A stretch of DNA of 57,800 nt from Cyclobacteriaceae bacterium (GTDB taxonomy: Bacteria; Bacteroidota; Bacteroidia; Cytophagales; Cyclobacteriaceae): the NCBI GenBank assembly GCA_020832375.1, contig JAFIEW010000010.1, forward strand, positions 1 to 57,800, in the 5' to 3' direction. The first letter of the stretch is position 1, and the number at the start of each line of letters is the position of its first letter. Of the stretch, positions 8,843 through 18,058 are shown piece by piece. The notes below the pieces were generated by a model. It was given only the letters and a program-made list of their open reading frames with translations, did not search any database and was not told where the DNA came from. Made by a program: the position numbers and the translations under genes.

Positions 8843-10123
8843 TCATGACCAACCACCACACACACTTATCAGATATTCCTCCTCATTAGAGGGGTAATAC
8901 TCTTTAAATATATGCCTTAATCTATCTGAATCGATTCGACGCAAAGCATCAAAATAATCAGTGAAATAGCTAGATGGAAGCTCTTGAAGGATTCTGTTCT
9001 TGTGGATATCCATTAAGGCAAAGCCATGACTCAACTGACTTTGAAAGACTCCAGAAATGTATGATTTCAAACTGTCAAGCTCTTCTTGGTCACAAGCATC
9101 GTTCTGTAATCGGTGAATTTCAGTGAGAATTTCTTTGATGGTATGTTCTGTAAATTCTCTTTTTACTTCAGCCTGAATTCCAAGGTATGCAGCTTTTTGT
9201 AGATAATGAATTCTTGAACTGATGCCGTAAGTATAACCTTTTTCTTCACGAATATTTTGCATGAGCCGAGAACCAAAGTATCCTCCAAACAAGGTGTTTG
9301 CGATCTTCAGATCATGATGATCCGGATGCTGAATACCAGGCATGGGCACACCCATCACAATGCTCGACTGCGTACCTTCCTGACGATCTATAAGCAATCG
9401 ACCCTTGTAGTAAGCATCAGGACTCACCTCCTTCTGGTGCTCTTTTTTACCAAATACCGATACCTGACCTAAAAAATTTATCCATTCTTGTAATTGTCTG
9501 CTTTCACCCTGACCTGACAAAAAGACCTTGGGCTTAGAGCTTAAAAATTGAGCTTCATAAAAATCCCTAATGTCTTCAAGGCTAAGCTCATCATAATCTT
9601 CAGGCTCTAAAACTTGACCTAATACATTCCCATCACCTACTATATGCTTTTTAAACTGACGGCTCGCCAACACATTACTTTTCTCAAGACTCAATAGCAA
9701 TTTACTTTTGCTAACAGCCTTCATTTTCTTCCACTCATCTTCTGGGAAGTCCGCATGATAGATCACATCCAAAAGCAATTCCACAGCCTGAATGAAATAG
9801 TCAGCATGACAATAGATACCAACGGTAGCGGAAAACTTATCAGTAGAAAGATCTAGAAACGCACCTAGTTGATCGAACTGATCAGCAATCTCATCAGCAC
9901 TTCGCCCTTTGCTACCCTCAGTAAGCATTTGGAACATACCTTTTGCCTGTCCTTTTTTATTTTGAAAAATATCGCCCAAAGGATAAATCAGTTCCAAACG
10001 AACAGCGCGAGTCCCTGGTGAATCTTGCTGATAAAATTCTATACCATTGGGCAATCTACCATACTTAGGTTCTTGTAAATTCAAGTCAGGAATGGGCTGT
10101 ATACTTGGTGCGGATTGCGACAT
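8843..10123 (-). CDS. M16 (pitrilysin) family protein, non-catalytic
   Basis: A 426-residue M16-fold protein without signal peptide. The zinc motif HxxEH is missing: the aligned stretch GQAKGMFQM (58-66) has Lys, Phe and Gln in place of His, Glu and His. The C-terminal half keeps family features: NTLFGGYFGSRLMQNIREEKGYTYGISS and a final strand/helix set. In M16 pairs (mitochondrial MPP, bacterial two-subunit forms) one member is inactive and grips substrate while an active partner cuts. Such pairs are usually adjacent, but no active M16 gene lies in this window. The ATG at 10123 is the only sensible start. The gene converges with the HhH/barrel gene across a long stem-loop. Confidence 0.85.
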   Translation of the reverse strand: MSQSAPSIQPIPDLNLQEPKYGRLPNGIEFYQQDSPGTRAVRLELIYPLGDIFQNKKGQAKGMFQMLTEGSKGRSADEIADQFDQLGAFLDLSTDKFSATVGIYCHADYFIQAVELLLDVIYHADFPEDEWKKMKAVSKSKLLLSLEKSNVLASRQFKKHIVGDGNVLGQVLEPEDYDELSLEDIRDFYEAQFLSSKPKVFLSGQGESRQLQEWINFLGQVSVFGKKEHQKEVSPDAYYKGRLLIDRQEGTQSSIVMGVPMPGIQHPDHHDLKIANTLFGGYFGSRLMQNIREEKGYTYGISSRIHYLQKAAYLGIQAEVKREFTEHTIKEILTEIHRLQNDACDQEELDSLKSYISGVFQSQLSHGFALMDIHKNRILQELPSSYFTDYFDALRRIDSDRLRHIFKEYYPSNEEEYLISVCGGWS

Positions 10124-10302
10124 ATAATAAGATAATTTAAGGATTTGAACTTAAAGTACACAAGGAATAAGGTACCGATATAAATAACAATTTGTTTTTG
10201 AAGACCACCCCCTGAAGTTAACCTACAGAGAGATTCAAACTGAAAAACCTTCGCATTAGTAAAGGCATGTATTGGTCGACATCATTGCTTTTGACTTGCA
10301 AA

Positions 10303-10342
10303 ATACAAAAAAGAGGACACCTTTCCATAAGACGTCCTCTTT
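10303..10342 (-). terminator. Terminator of porV
   Basis: On the minus strand AAAGAGGAC (10342-10334) pairs perfectly with GTCCTCTTT (10318-10310) around a 15-base loop, then runs into TTTTTTGTA. It lies 28 bases past the porV stop codon: a classic intrinsic terminator. Confidence 0.8.
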
Positions 10343-10369
10343 ACATGATCAAGCGACCGTTAATTTTAA

Positions 10370-11620
10370 TTAATCTTCTGTGATGGATCTTCGTCTAGTA
10401 TCACTATTAAAATTAAAATGAAGTGTAAACCTCATGGTTTCAGCTAAAGGGTGTTCTCTTCTTTGGGGAACAAGGTATGCAAAATCAACACCGAAAAGCT
10501 GATATCTGAAACCGACACCAAAAGTAAAGAATTTTCTACCTCCCTTGGTATCATGTTCCCAGAAGTAGCCCGTTCTTGCTGCAAACACATTGTTATACCA
10601 ATACTCTACCCCCGCAGCAATCATTACTTCTCTCAACTCTTCACTAAAGCCATCAGGCGCATCAGCAAAAGAACCAAACATACCAGAAAGTAAGCTTCTA
10701 TCCGGATCCCTACCTCTGGCAATCACCGGGTCCCCTTGATTGTCTCTTAATTGAACCCCAGTATCTGGGTCGACCGCAAAGACTGGCGGACTAGGCACCA
10801 TCAACTTGTTGAAATCAAGCGCAAAGGTAAATGAATTATATAAGTCCAAATTAGCAGTGAGAGCCGTACCTACTCTCAGCATGGTGGGAATGAAGTTTTC
10901 AATCTCCGAACCATAGCTGATCTTATTTCCTATATTAGTAATAGAAGCACCAAAAGCTAATCTACCATCGGTGCTTCCAAAATCAACTTCTCTATCATAA
11001 AGTGCACCAATATCAGCGGCTACGGATATACCCGGTTGAGGGTCATCAGCATTCCCGACGGTAGTATTACCCATCAAATTAGAGTAGATAAATTTACCTG
11101 TAAGACCGAGACTAAAGTGTTCAGTAAGCTTTCTAGAATAAGTACCATCAAAAGAAAACTCACGCGGTCGGAATTGATTCAAATCTTGGCCAAATTCATC
11201 AGTCAGCTGAATATCACCCATATCAAAATACCTCATTCCAAATGAAGCAACGGATTGCTGGTTGATTTTATAGTACCCCGTTAAGTAGGATAATGACATA
11301 TCATTCACCAGCTTAGCCAACCAGGGTGCATATGATACCTGAAAACCATAGTCATTTTCTACATTGACGAGTTTACCAGGATTCCAGTGCGCACTCGCTG
11401 CATCGGCCGAGGTGGCTACACCCGCATCACCCATACCCGCAGCACGAGCGTCGGGAGTAAATTGTAGAAAAGGAACAGCTGTATTGATCGGCCGAAAATT
11501 ATTACCGTCACCTTCGGTACCATCTAGTGATCCAATATTGACATTGCTATTTTGAGCTTTTATGGATGCTACACTGTAAAAAATAACACCGGCTACTAGT
11601 AAAATATGTTTTATATTCAC
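10370..11620 (-). CDS. porV: PorV, T9SS outer-membrane channel-shuttle protein
   Basis: A 416-residue outer-membrane barrel of the type IX secretion system. In studied Bacteroidota, PorV takes folded cargo from the SprA translocon and hands it to the PorU sortase. Signal peptide NIKHILLVAGVIFYSVASIKAQ, then the family signature TPDARAAGMGDAGVATSADA (about 55-75) and NPGKLVNVENDYGFQVSYAPWL; long loops and strands end in RFTLHFNFN near the C-terminus. The start codon is GTG (11620). The porU gene lies 173 bases upstream on the same strand, a common T9SS pairing. Its own terminator follows, and a promoter-like TATATTTG sits about 70 bases before the start, so it can also be expressed alone. Confidence 0.95.
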   Translation of the reverse strand: MNIKHILLVAGVIFYSVASIKAQNSNVNIGSLDGTEGDGNNFRPINTAVPFLQFTPDARAAGMGDAGVATSADAASAHWNPGKLVNVENDYGFQVSYAPWLAKLVNDMSLSYLTGYYKINQQSVASFGMRYFDMGDIQLTDEFGQDLNQFRPREFSFDGTYSRKLTEHFSLGLTGKFIYSNLMGNTTVGNADDPQPGISVAADIGALYDREVDFGSTDGRLAFGASITNIGNKISYGSEIENFIPTMLRVGTALTANLDLYNSFTFALDFNKLMVPSPPVFAVDPDTGVQLRDNQGDPVIARGRDPDRSLLSGMFGSFADAPDGFSEELREVMIAAGVEYWYNNVFAARTGYFWEHDTKGGRKFFTFGVGFRYQLFGVDFAYLVPQRREHPLAETMRFTLHFNFNSDTRRRSITED

Positions 11621-11688
11621 TTCTTAATTTTGTTAACTTCTTAATGAACGCAACCTATCTGAATAAATTACGTTTTCCCACAGTTTTT

Positions 11689-11716
11689 CAAATATAATAT
11701 AAATCCATAAACCCAA
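11689..11716 (-). promoter_or_regulatory. Possible porV promoter
   Basis: On the minus strand TATATTTG (11696-11689) fits TAnnTTTG; TTG (11716-11714) lies 17 bases upstream, shorter than the usual spacer. It would leave a leader of about 65 bases before the GTG start. Confidence 0.4.
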
Positions 11717-11793
11717 GACAGATTATAAGATCAAAATCACGAAAACAGCTTAAACGAATTAAAAGTTGATTACGCTCGCTGAAATATCAAATG

Positions 11794-14700
11794 TCAATTT
11801 ACCACTATCATTCTAGAAAAACGCTGTCCATATCTACCGTCGATAGCCGACTTAAGATAAACTTTATAAATGTACACCCCCTCTTTCATCTGATTAGAGG
11901 CACCCAATTCTCCCCAAGCAATGGGTAATTCTATGATACCACTAGGCCGTTGAAGCCTATCCTCATGCCGGTGGATCAACTCTCCACTCATACTATACAA
12001 TTCAAGTACCCACTCCAACGAATGATTAATAGGCTCATGCTCTACAACGATCTTGGTATGCGTACTACTTGGGTTCGGATAATTATAAAGCCTGTTGATA
12101 GCAATTTCTAGACCACTTTTTACTTCAAAGCTAATAAAAGTTGTGGTTTCATTGCCTATATTATCTCTTGCTGTAATGCTCAGCTCATTTCGACCTTCGG
12201 GAAGGTCATTGAGAGGATAGTGCAAACTACCACTTTGATAGCTATCCTTATCAGCAAGATAGAAGTCATTCAATACTACTGGCGGATCCTGATTGAGCGT
12301 CATTCTAATTTCATTCCCTAGGCCTCTTCTAGAAAGGTTGATACCACTTTCATCGAAAAAGTCGGCTATGAGCAGCGTATTAGAACTTACCACTCCCCCA
12401 TCTTGAAAGTCTCTAGAGCCAAAATAAATCTGAATCTCAGGCCCCAACACATCATCAATTCGCTGATCATTTGTACCTGATACTTGAAGATCAAGCAAGC
12501 CTGCATGAGCGTCGAGGCCGTCTTCAGACTGTGCATATAAACTTACTTTTGCACTCCCAGGCCGATAATCTAAATTAGCTGGCACTCTAAATTGAAGCCT
12601 AAATCGACCAGAATCCACCGTGGCAGTACCTTTGAACAAGAAATTACTTCTTTCTTGAAAAGGCATAACTGGACCAAAAGCACCCAAAGTTTGCCTTTCT
12701 ACCGCTTGATCGTAGATCGTGGCTTGCAGTTCACCCTTGAAATTATTTTGCCTTAGCTCACTCCCAAATGCTTTTATGCTGCCACTCAACTCAATTCGTT
12801 GAAAAGCACCTATTGTATTTTCAGTACTATCAAGTGCTTGTCCATTTACTTCTTCAATTGTAAGCTCATGCTTAGGGTAATTAATCCCCATAGATGGATC
12901 TCCCAAAAGTGAGAAATTCCTATTCCTTACCCCACGCAAAGAATTATTTTTAGTAATCATAAACACATCTCCAAGCGTACGAATGGGTTGATCTCTTGAC
13001 CTGCGAAAAACCTCTCGATAAAGCGCATCATTGAGTAAGAAATTGGAAGATGACAAGACCAAGCGCGTGCTAGTAATAAAAGCAATTACACCCCCATTTT
13101 CCTTAAGAAGAAGTAACTCCGCACCACTAGGCCTACCACCATCATTTTTACCAAAATCACAGGTAGCCGTCACCATTATTGGTAGGCGGTCAAATTGATT
13201 AAACTCCTCATTGATATGCCTTGTGGTAAGAATACCCTCGTCGGTGAGTTGACTCGTACTGCCATGACCAGTATAATTGATCATAAATACCCCCTTATCA
13301 ATCCTATCATAAAGTTCCTCTTCTAGATCAGGGATTTGAATTCCGGAACTAGTTCTCGATTGCTCGAAAGCATCTAAATAAATTCTACGGGGGTTATATG
13401 CAGGATACTCACTTTCTAAAAAGCGTGACATTAACTCAGCATCACGCATATGAATGTTGTTATCACCATCATCAGCAATAAAAAGTAATTCATTTTTCCA
13501 AGGTCCAAAAGTACGATCCGACAGATCATAATGAATAATTTTATCAACTATGGCTCTAGCCTCTGCCCTCGTACGCACAGGTAGCCTACCGACACCCAAA
13601 TCTAGCAGGTGATCAGAGTGCTGAGGTCCCTCAAGCCAATCTCCCTCATTATCATCTAAAAAACCATAATAATCATCAGAAGCATAGCTATCTACCAAAT
13701 GAAGACTATTGCGCGATTGGTAAATCGGCACCTGAGGTTGTACATTCTCTTGGATGCCTTTATAATCAAAACTTCCTCTACCGAAAAGTAAAAGATACTT
13801 TAACTTAGCACCACCTTCCTGATACAAAAAGCGAGCATAATCTCTTATAGCAGTAAGATCTTGAGATCCTCCACTAAATTCATTGTAGATCTCATCTACA
13901 GTTACCACAGCAACAGCCAAGCCGGAGTGAGCACTGCGGTGCGCAGCAAGCCGTTGTGCTTGCCCTCGAAGTGATGGCGCTGTAACGATAAGTAGTTCAA
14001 CAGAAGTATTTTGTCTAATATTTTGAGGCCGCACCCTCTGGACTCGTGATACCGACTTTAGCTGATCAGGACTCCAGGCGTATAAATGAATCGCCGATTG
14101 ATGAGGCCGAATGTGTTGAAATCCACCCTTATCAGCAGGTACGTAAATTGCACTTAATTCGGTTACATCCCATAGCTGAATGCCGTTTTGGAAGCTTGAG
14201 CTCGGCAAGCGAAGCCCACTACTCCCCTCATCCCCCGAAAAAAATAAAGACCTACCCGATAGTAGGGAAGAGAACCGAGCTCGGGTTTGGACTACGAGAT
14301 ATTCTACATAACCTACCGACACTCCCCCTCCAGGATTATATTGTATCTGTAAGCTTAAGTCGGCAGCTTGGTTTAATAGTGAATTTGGAAGGCTGTACAA
14401 CTCCTGGTTTTCGCTGCCTGCAAAGGAAAAAGTTTGTGGTGAACGCACAGCAAATGCTTGAGTACCCAGTTGTAGCTGATTGAGCCTCAGATCAGCAGAA
14501 GCTGGTGCGTCATTTCTAGACATTAAGGCACTCGTGACATAGGTCATCCCCTGATCGGAAAGGTGCAATTGTGGCCATTTGAAACTTCTTTGCGCCGAAC
14601 CACTCTGCATCGGAAGTCCGTACCATTTACGACCACTATTGATCACATTGATTTCTTCGGATCGCTCATATGCCAGAAAAATGAAGCCTTCGCTTGGGCT

Positions 14701-15624
14701 TGCCGTTGACTCTTCGCTTGCTACCGATATGCGCTTCCCTGGCTTTTCACTATCTACGGTTAAGAAAAAATGTACGCTATCCGTATAGTAATGTGGAAGG
14801 AAATCAAAGCGATCGGTCACCTCATTGTACTGAAAAGCGTCAGCACTTCTTGAGTAAAATAAGATCTCTGTCAGGCGTCCCTGAGCATTGCGATTCACCT
14901 GAATAGGGTTTTCTATTGCTTTAGACCGCCTAGGAGCTGCATTTGACTGAGGTAAAATTTGACCCCCATTGCTAAATAACCTGATGCGATCGGCATCTCT
15001 TTCCAAATCTATCCCTAGCGCCTCCAGCTCCGATCTACCTAGTCGATAGACACCTTCTTCTAAGGTGGAGATCTTCCACCAATTGCCTTTGGAAAAGTCA
15101 GCATATAAGTCACTCCCGCTGGTAGTATTTATACTACGAGTAGCGCTAGCATGCACCTTATTGGCTTTGGTGAAACTGGCTTCAATTTTTTCCACCATCA
15201 TCCACTGATCAGTGAGCGAATCCCAACGGTAAGGATGATATAATAGATAACTAACCGCCTTCTCTCTAAAAGTGGCTATTTTCGTATTGGGTGGAATGAG
15301 AGACTCAGGATAGTTGGATTGCTCAATCAGCTCCCTTTCTCTACTAGAGGCTACACGCTCCTCGAGTATGCGTAGTTCGGATATTTGTAGGGATGATGAA
15401 TCAACAAAAAGTTCATACTGACTGATACCCTTAAAATTATAAGAAGGAATACCTTTTTGACCAGACAATACACTGATAAAAACCTCATGCTCATAGCTTT
15501 CTTCTGTAAAGCGATGATCAATGCGCCATTCCCTTTTTAAAGCACCTTCTTCAGAGTTTGCAACAACCGTAAATGATTGAAGAAAGCACAGCATAAAAAA
15601 ATATATCCCTAAAGGTAGCTTCAT
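11794..15624 (-). CDS. porU: PorU, T9SS C-terminal signal peptidase/sortase
   Basis: A 1276-residue surface cysteine protease of the gingipain (C25) family. It removes the C-terminal sorting domain from type IX cargo and attaches cargo to the surface. The signal peptide MKLPLGIYFFMLCFLQSFTVVA sets the start at 15624; the frame is open 25 codons upstream without coding character. The catalytic dyad is visible: His 787 in YTGHGST and Cys 822 in ATCDFGK, 35 residues apart as expected. An N-terminal propeptide-like region with beta strands precedes the C25 domain (about 540-960). The end carries FlgD-like features (NYPNPSSTHTKIVV and GVYIYKVYL), normal for PorU. Works with PorV encoded next door, and its likely cargo includes the 2777-residue protein in this window. 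Confidence 0.95.
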   Translation of the reverse strand: MKLPLGIYFFMLCFLQSFTVVANSEEGALKREWRIDHRFTEESYEHEVFISVLSGQKGIPSYNFKGISQYELFVDSSSLQISELRILEERVASSRERELIEQSNYPESLIPPNTKIATFREKAVSYLLYHPYRWDSLTDQWMMVEKIEASFTKANKVHASATRSINTTSGSDLYADFSKGNWWKISTLEEGVYRLGRSELEALGIDLERDADRIRLFSNGGQILPQSNAAPRRSKAIENPIQVNRNAQGRLTEILFYSRSADAFQYNEVTDRFDFLPHYYTDSVHFFLTVDSEKPGKRISVASEESTASPSEGFIFLAYERSEEINVINSGRKWYGLPMQSGSAQRSFKWPQLHLSDQGMTYVTSALMSRNDAPASADLRLNQLQLGTQAFAVRSPQTFSFAGSENQELYSLPNSLLNQAADLSLQIQYNPGGGVSVGYVEYLVVQTRARFSSLLSGRSLFFSGDEGSSGLRLPSSSFQNGIQLWDVTELSAIYVPADKGGFQHIRPHQSAIHLYAWSPDQLKSVSRVQRVRPQNIRQNTSVELLIVTAPSLRGQAQRLAAHRSAHSGLAVAVVTVDEIYNEFSGGSQDLTAIRDYARFLYQEGGAKLKYLLLFGRGSFDYKGIQENVQPQVPIYQSRNSLHLVDSYASDDYYGFLDDNEGDWLEGPQHSDHLLDLGVGRLPVRTRAEARAIVDKIIHYDLSDRTFGPWKNELLFIADDGDNNIHMRDAELMSRFLESEYPAYNPRRIYLDAFEQSRTSSGIQIPDLEEELYDRIDKGVFMINYTGHGSTSQLTDEGILTTRHINEEFNQFDRLPIMVTATCDFGKNDGGRPSGAELLLLKENGGVIAFITSTRLVLSSSNFLLNDALYREVFRRSRDQPIRTLGDVFMITKNNSLRGVRNRNFSLLGDPSMGINYPKHELTIEEVNGQALDSTENTIGAFQRIELSGSIKAFGSELRQNNFKGELQATIYDQAVERQTLGAFGPVMPFQERSNFLFKGTATVDSGRFRLQFRVPANLDYRPGSAKVSLYAQSEDGLDAHAGLLDLQVSGTNDQRIDDVLGPEIQIYFGSRDFQDGGVVSSNTLLIADFFDESGINLSRRGLGNEIRMTLNQDPPVVLNDFYLADKDSYQSGSLHYPLNDLPEGRNELSITARDNIGNETTTFISFEVKSGLEIAINRLYNYPNPSSTHTKIVVEHEPINHSLEWVLELYSMSGELIHRHEDRLQRPSGIIELPIAWGELGASNQMKEGVYIYKVYLKSAIDGRYGQRFSRMIVVN

Positions 15625-15798
15625 AAGCGACTTAAAATGATAATCAAAGCATGAAAATGATAGTCTGCTCGATACATAGGTAGTAAGATGATATATCAAT
15701 TAATGATTCATCACCTCCACTTTGGATAGCGAGCGGAAAATCAATAACGCAAAGTACTGATTTTTAGTGCAATAAATTCACTCACTCCAGAACATATT

Positions 15799-15831
15799 GC
15801 ATAACATTCCAAAAAGATTGGAATGCTATGC
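15799..15831. other. Stem-loop between purS and porU
   Basis: GCATA-A-CATTCCA pairs with TGGAATG-C-TATGC (one mismatch) across a 7-base loop. It is followed by TTTT on the plus strand but not on the minus strand, where both neighbouring genes lie. It is therefore not a normal terminator for purS; it could be an attenuator or mRNA-stabilising hairpin. Confidence 0.45.
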
Positions 15832-15892
15832 TTTTAATGATTTGCTTATCAAAACTGAATTACTTTTGTAAAATAATACCTAGCAAAACAGC

Positions 15893-16150
15893 CTATGAAG
15901 GCATTTGCTCAATGGTAAACTCGTAATTTTCCATGACCACGTTGGCCAAAAGTTTTTTACAAGCAGTATCAATAGCTTCTTTAGCGGCCTCCTCAGAATC
16001 GGCCTCGAGTGTCATTTCTATTCTTTTCCCGATTCGAACATCATTTACGCCCTTCACTCCCAAGTTTTGCAAGCCTAATTTTACCGCTTTACCTTGAGGG
16101 TCGAGGATTTCTGAATGAGTCATTACATTGATTTTTGCCAAATACTGCAT
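15893..16150 (-). CDS. purS: PurS, FGAM synthase small subunit
   Basis: An 85-residue protein that bridges PurL and PurQ in the multi-subunit formylglycinamidine ribonucleotide synthase of purine synthesis. The family pattern is clear: YLAKINVM near the start, then DPQGKAVKLGLQNLG, VKGVNDVRIGKRIEM, and the C-terminal helix ACKKLLANVVMENYEF. Typical length. The matching purQ lies about 7 kb away (23065-23760, same strand) and purL is not in the window, so the pathway genes are scattered here. It is 55 bases downstream of pssA and may share its transcript. Confidence 0.93.
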   Translation of the reverse strand: MQYLAKINVMTHSEILDPQGKAVKLGLQNLGVKGVNDVRIGKRIEMTLEADSEEAAKEAIDTACKKLLANVVMENYEFTIEQMPS

Positions 16151-16205
16151 CTGTTGTGCTGGTTTTTATGTGGTTGAAATAAATTCTTTACAAAGTAACT
16201 ACTTT

Positions 16206-16901
16206 TCAAGCCTTTGAAGAAGTAGTATTAACGATATTTTCTACTACTGATAAGAGCAAATAAAACAAAACTATCAAGCTCAATCCTTTGGCTTGAAAGA
16301 TCAACAAAATCAGTACAGAACCTAACAATAGGATGTACCTAAAAAGATTATCACCAAAAGCCATTGACTTAAATTTCAAAGCTATCAGCGGTAAAGGTGC
16401 CACAAGGAGTACCGAAAACACAAAAGTAATCACTACTAAGTTATTTGACTCAAGTACAACGCCTAAGCTAGGGTGAAGCTGTGAAAACAGGGCTAGTCCT
16501 ACAATAAAGATAGCATTTGCAGGAGTCGGCAATCCGATAAATCGATCTTCCTGTCCCTCATCTACATTAAACTTTGCCAATCGTAATGCTGAAAATACCG
16601 CAATTACAAAAGCTGCGTATTTTAAAATCCCCTCTGGCGCTTGTGCGCCAATCAGATCATACATGACTACAGCGGGCAAAAATCCAAAGCTTACCACATC
16701 AGCCAATGAATCAAGCTCTTTACCCTCAGGTGAGCTTACCTTAAGCAGACGTGCAGCAAAACCATCAAGAAAATCAAAACCCGCAGCGATGAGTACCATA
16801 AGCGGTGCAAGATCTGCTCTCCCTTCAAATACAAATACAACAGCCAAGCAGCCGGTAAACAAATTACAAGAGGTCAAAAAATTAGGAATATACTTTTTCA
16901 T
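16206..16901 (-). CDS. pssA: CDP-diacylglycerol--serine O-phosphatidyltransferase
   Basis: A 231-residue integral membrane enzyme that makes phosphatidylserine, the precursor of phosphatidylethanolamine. The CDP-alcohol phosphotransferase signature is complete: D46-G47-x2-A50-R51-x8-G60-x3-D64-x3-D68, within DFLDGFAARLL and GKELDSLADVVSFG. About six to seven hydrophobic segments. The start MKKYIPNFLT at 16901 is chosen because the family begins just so; 13 extra codons upstream are unlikely. It is 90 bases downstream of the hydrolase gene and 55 bases upstream of purS, all on the minus strand. Confidence 0.92.
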   Translation of the reverse strand: MKKYIPNFLTSCNLFTGCLAVVFVFEGRADLAPLMVLIAAGFDFLDGFAARLLKVSSPEGKELDSLADVVSFGFLPAVVMYDLIGAQAPEGILKYAAFVIAVFSALRLAKFNVDEGQEDRFIGLPTPANAIFIVGLALFSQLHPSLGVVLESNNLVVITFVFSVLLVAPLPLIALKFKSMAFGDNLFRYILLLGSVLILLIFQAKGLSLIVLFYLLLSVVENIVNTTSSKA

Positions 16902-16991
16902 TATGAATTGATTGTGACGATAGATCGATTTATACTGCACTTAATTGTTTTAGGTGCGATAATTAAATATTAAACATGAATACTTTCAAAT

Positions 16992-17642
16992 TTAATTTCT
17001 CAACGCACAAAATGGATTGGATTTTTTCTCAATACCCATTTGAGTAGCAGGCCCATGACCACAATATACTTTCACTTCATCACCAAGGGGAAAAAATTCT
17101 GTATGGATGCTTTTTATCAAAGTGGCCATATCTCCACCAGGCAGGTCTGTACGACCCACACTCCCTTGAAAGAGTACATCTCCCCCAATTACAAAGCGTT
17201 CATTTTCTGCATAAAATGCCATATGCGCGGGCGAGTGACCGGGTACATAAAGTACTTTTAGCTCACTGCCATTACCAAATTTGATCACTTCCCCTTTTTC
17301 CAAATAGCGATTGGCGGTAGCTGGCTCATATGCACTAAAGCCATAATTGGAAGCATAACTACTTACCGCCAAAAGACCTTCCTCCTCACCTTGCGGTATC
17401 TCCAAGTCCAAATTGTATTGTCTTTTCACCCATGCATTACCCAGCACATGATCAATATGACAGTGCGTATTCAACAGTCTCACTGGCTTCAAACCTCCCT
17501 TTTCTATGAATTCTATGAGTTTTTCACGCTCATGCGCCTCATAACATCCTGGGTCAATAATGATACATTCTTTACTCTCATCGTAAAGTAGGTAGGTATT
17601 TTCTGAAAATGCATTAAAAGCGAATCCCTGTACTTGAATCAT
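16992..17642 (-). CDS. Metallo-beta-lactamase-fold hydrolase (glyoxalase II-like)
   Basis: A 216-residue soluble hydrolase with the binuclear metal motif T-H60-x-H62-x-D64-H65 in NTHCHIDHVLGN, then VPGHSPAHM (His near 143), GGDVLFQGSVGRTDLPGG and CGHGPAT (His near 201). The short length, the LPGGD segment and the absence of the C-terminal substrate domain of true glyoxalase II place it with YcbL-type enzymes, which act on glutathione- or bacillithiol-like thioesters. The actual substrate is unknown. It starts a minus-strand run into pssA and purS. Confidence 0.85.
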   Translation of the reverse strand: MIQVQGFAFNAFSENTYLLYDESKECIIIDPGCYEAHEREKLIEFIEKGGLKPVRLLNTHCHIDHVLGNAWVKRQYNLDLEIPQGEEEGLLAVSSYASNYGFSAYEPATANRYLEKGEVIKFGNGSELKVLYVPGHSPAHMAFYAENERFVIGGDVLFQGSVGRTDLPGGDMATLIKSIHTEFFPLGDEVKVYCGHGPATQMGIEKKSNPFCALRN

Positions 17643-18058
17643 AACTTCGGTTTAAAAAGATCTAATATGACTCAAATATAATTGAATTTTCATTTCTCAT
17701 TGGCAGAAAGCACTTGATATATCGTGATAGAAAGCTAGGGTTTCTTTTTCTTTTGCGTGGGATGATAACACAGTCCCGTGTTTTGTTATCTTTTTCTCCT
17801 TCTCGCAAGCAAAGGGCTCACGGCCTATTCCATTCAAAAACAGCCTGGTGTCCAAAAGCATTGGTAGTCATCAAAATGCTGACTTTATCATCAATGCTTA
17901 AAGTTGATGACCTTTCACAATGCTTAGCACCTAGAAAGCTTATTCTTTTTCTTCATGTCGCATTATGGCACTATCAGCTCAGTTAAATCAGCGACTTATG
18001 ATTAACTTGCGGCCGTGATAGTCACTCATGCGTTAAAAGCTAGTAGTAAAGCAAACCT
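17643..18058. other. Gene-free divergent interval with hairpins
   Basis: A 416-base gap between two divergent genes. An open frame of 90 codons here has no coding look. It contains dispersed repeat copy b at 17741-17790 and a perfect 7-bp stem TCATCAA/TTGATGA with 9-base loop at 17888-17910. Another pair, AGCATT/AATGCT, lies just before it. Promoters for both flanking genes should be here, but I see no convincing box. Confidence 0.5.
17741..17790 (+). repeat. T-run/GGGATGA dispersed repeat, copy b
   Basis: TTTCTTTTTCTTTT followed by GCGTGGGATGA, then GATAACA paired with TGTTATC across 13 bases, where AGTCCCGTG forms the loop. It is identical to copy a over TTTTGCGTGGGATGA. Confidence 0.5.

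Noticed and set aside
14046-14483. A 145-codon plus-strand frame
   Set aside because: It lies wholly antisense to the well-supported PorU coding region.
15799-15831. Intrinsic terminator for purS
   Set aside because: The T-run is on the wrong side for minus-strand transcription.
15862-15869. Plus-strand TACTTTTG promoter box
   Set aside because: No plus-strand gene follows, so it is probably a chance match in AT-rich DNA.
17714-17986. A 90-codon open frame in the divergent gap
   Set aside because: Composition is not protein-like, it runs through the dispersed repeat and hairpins, and no family feature is seen.
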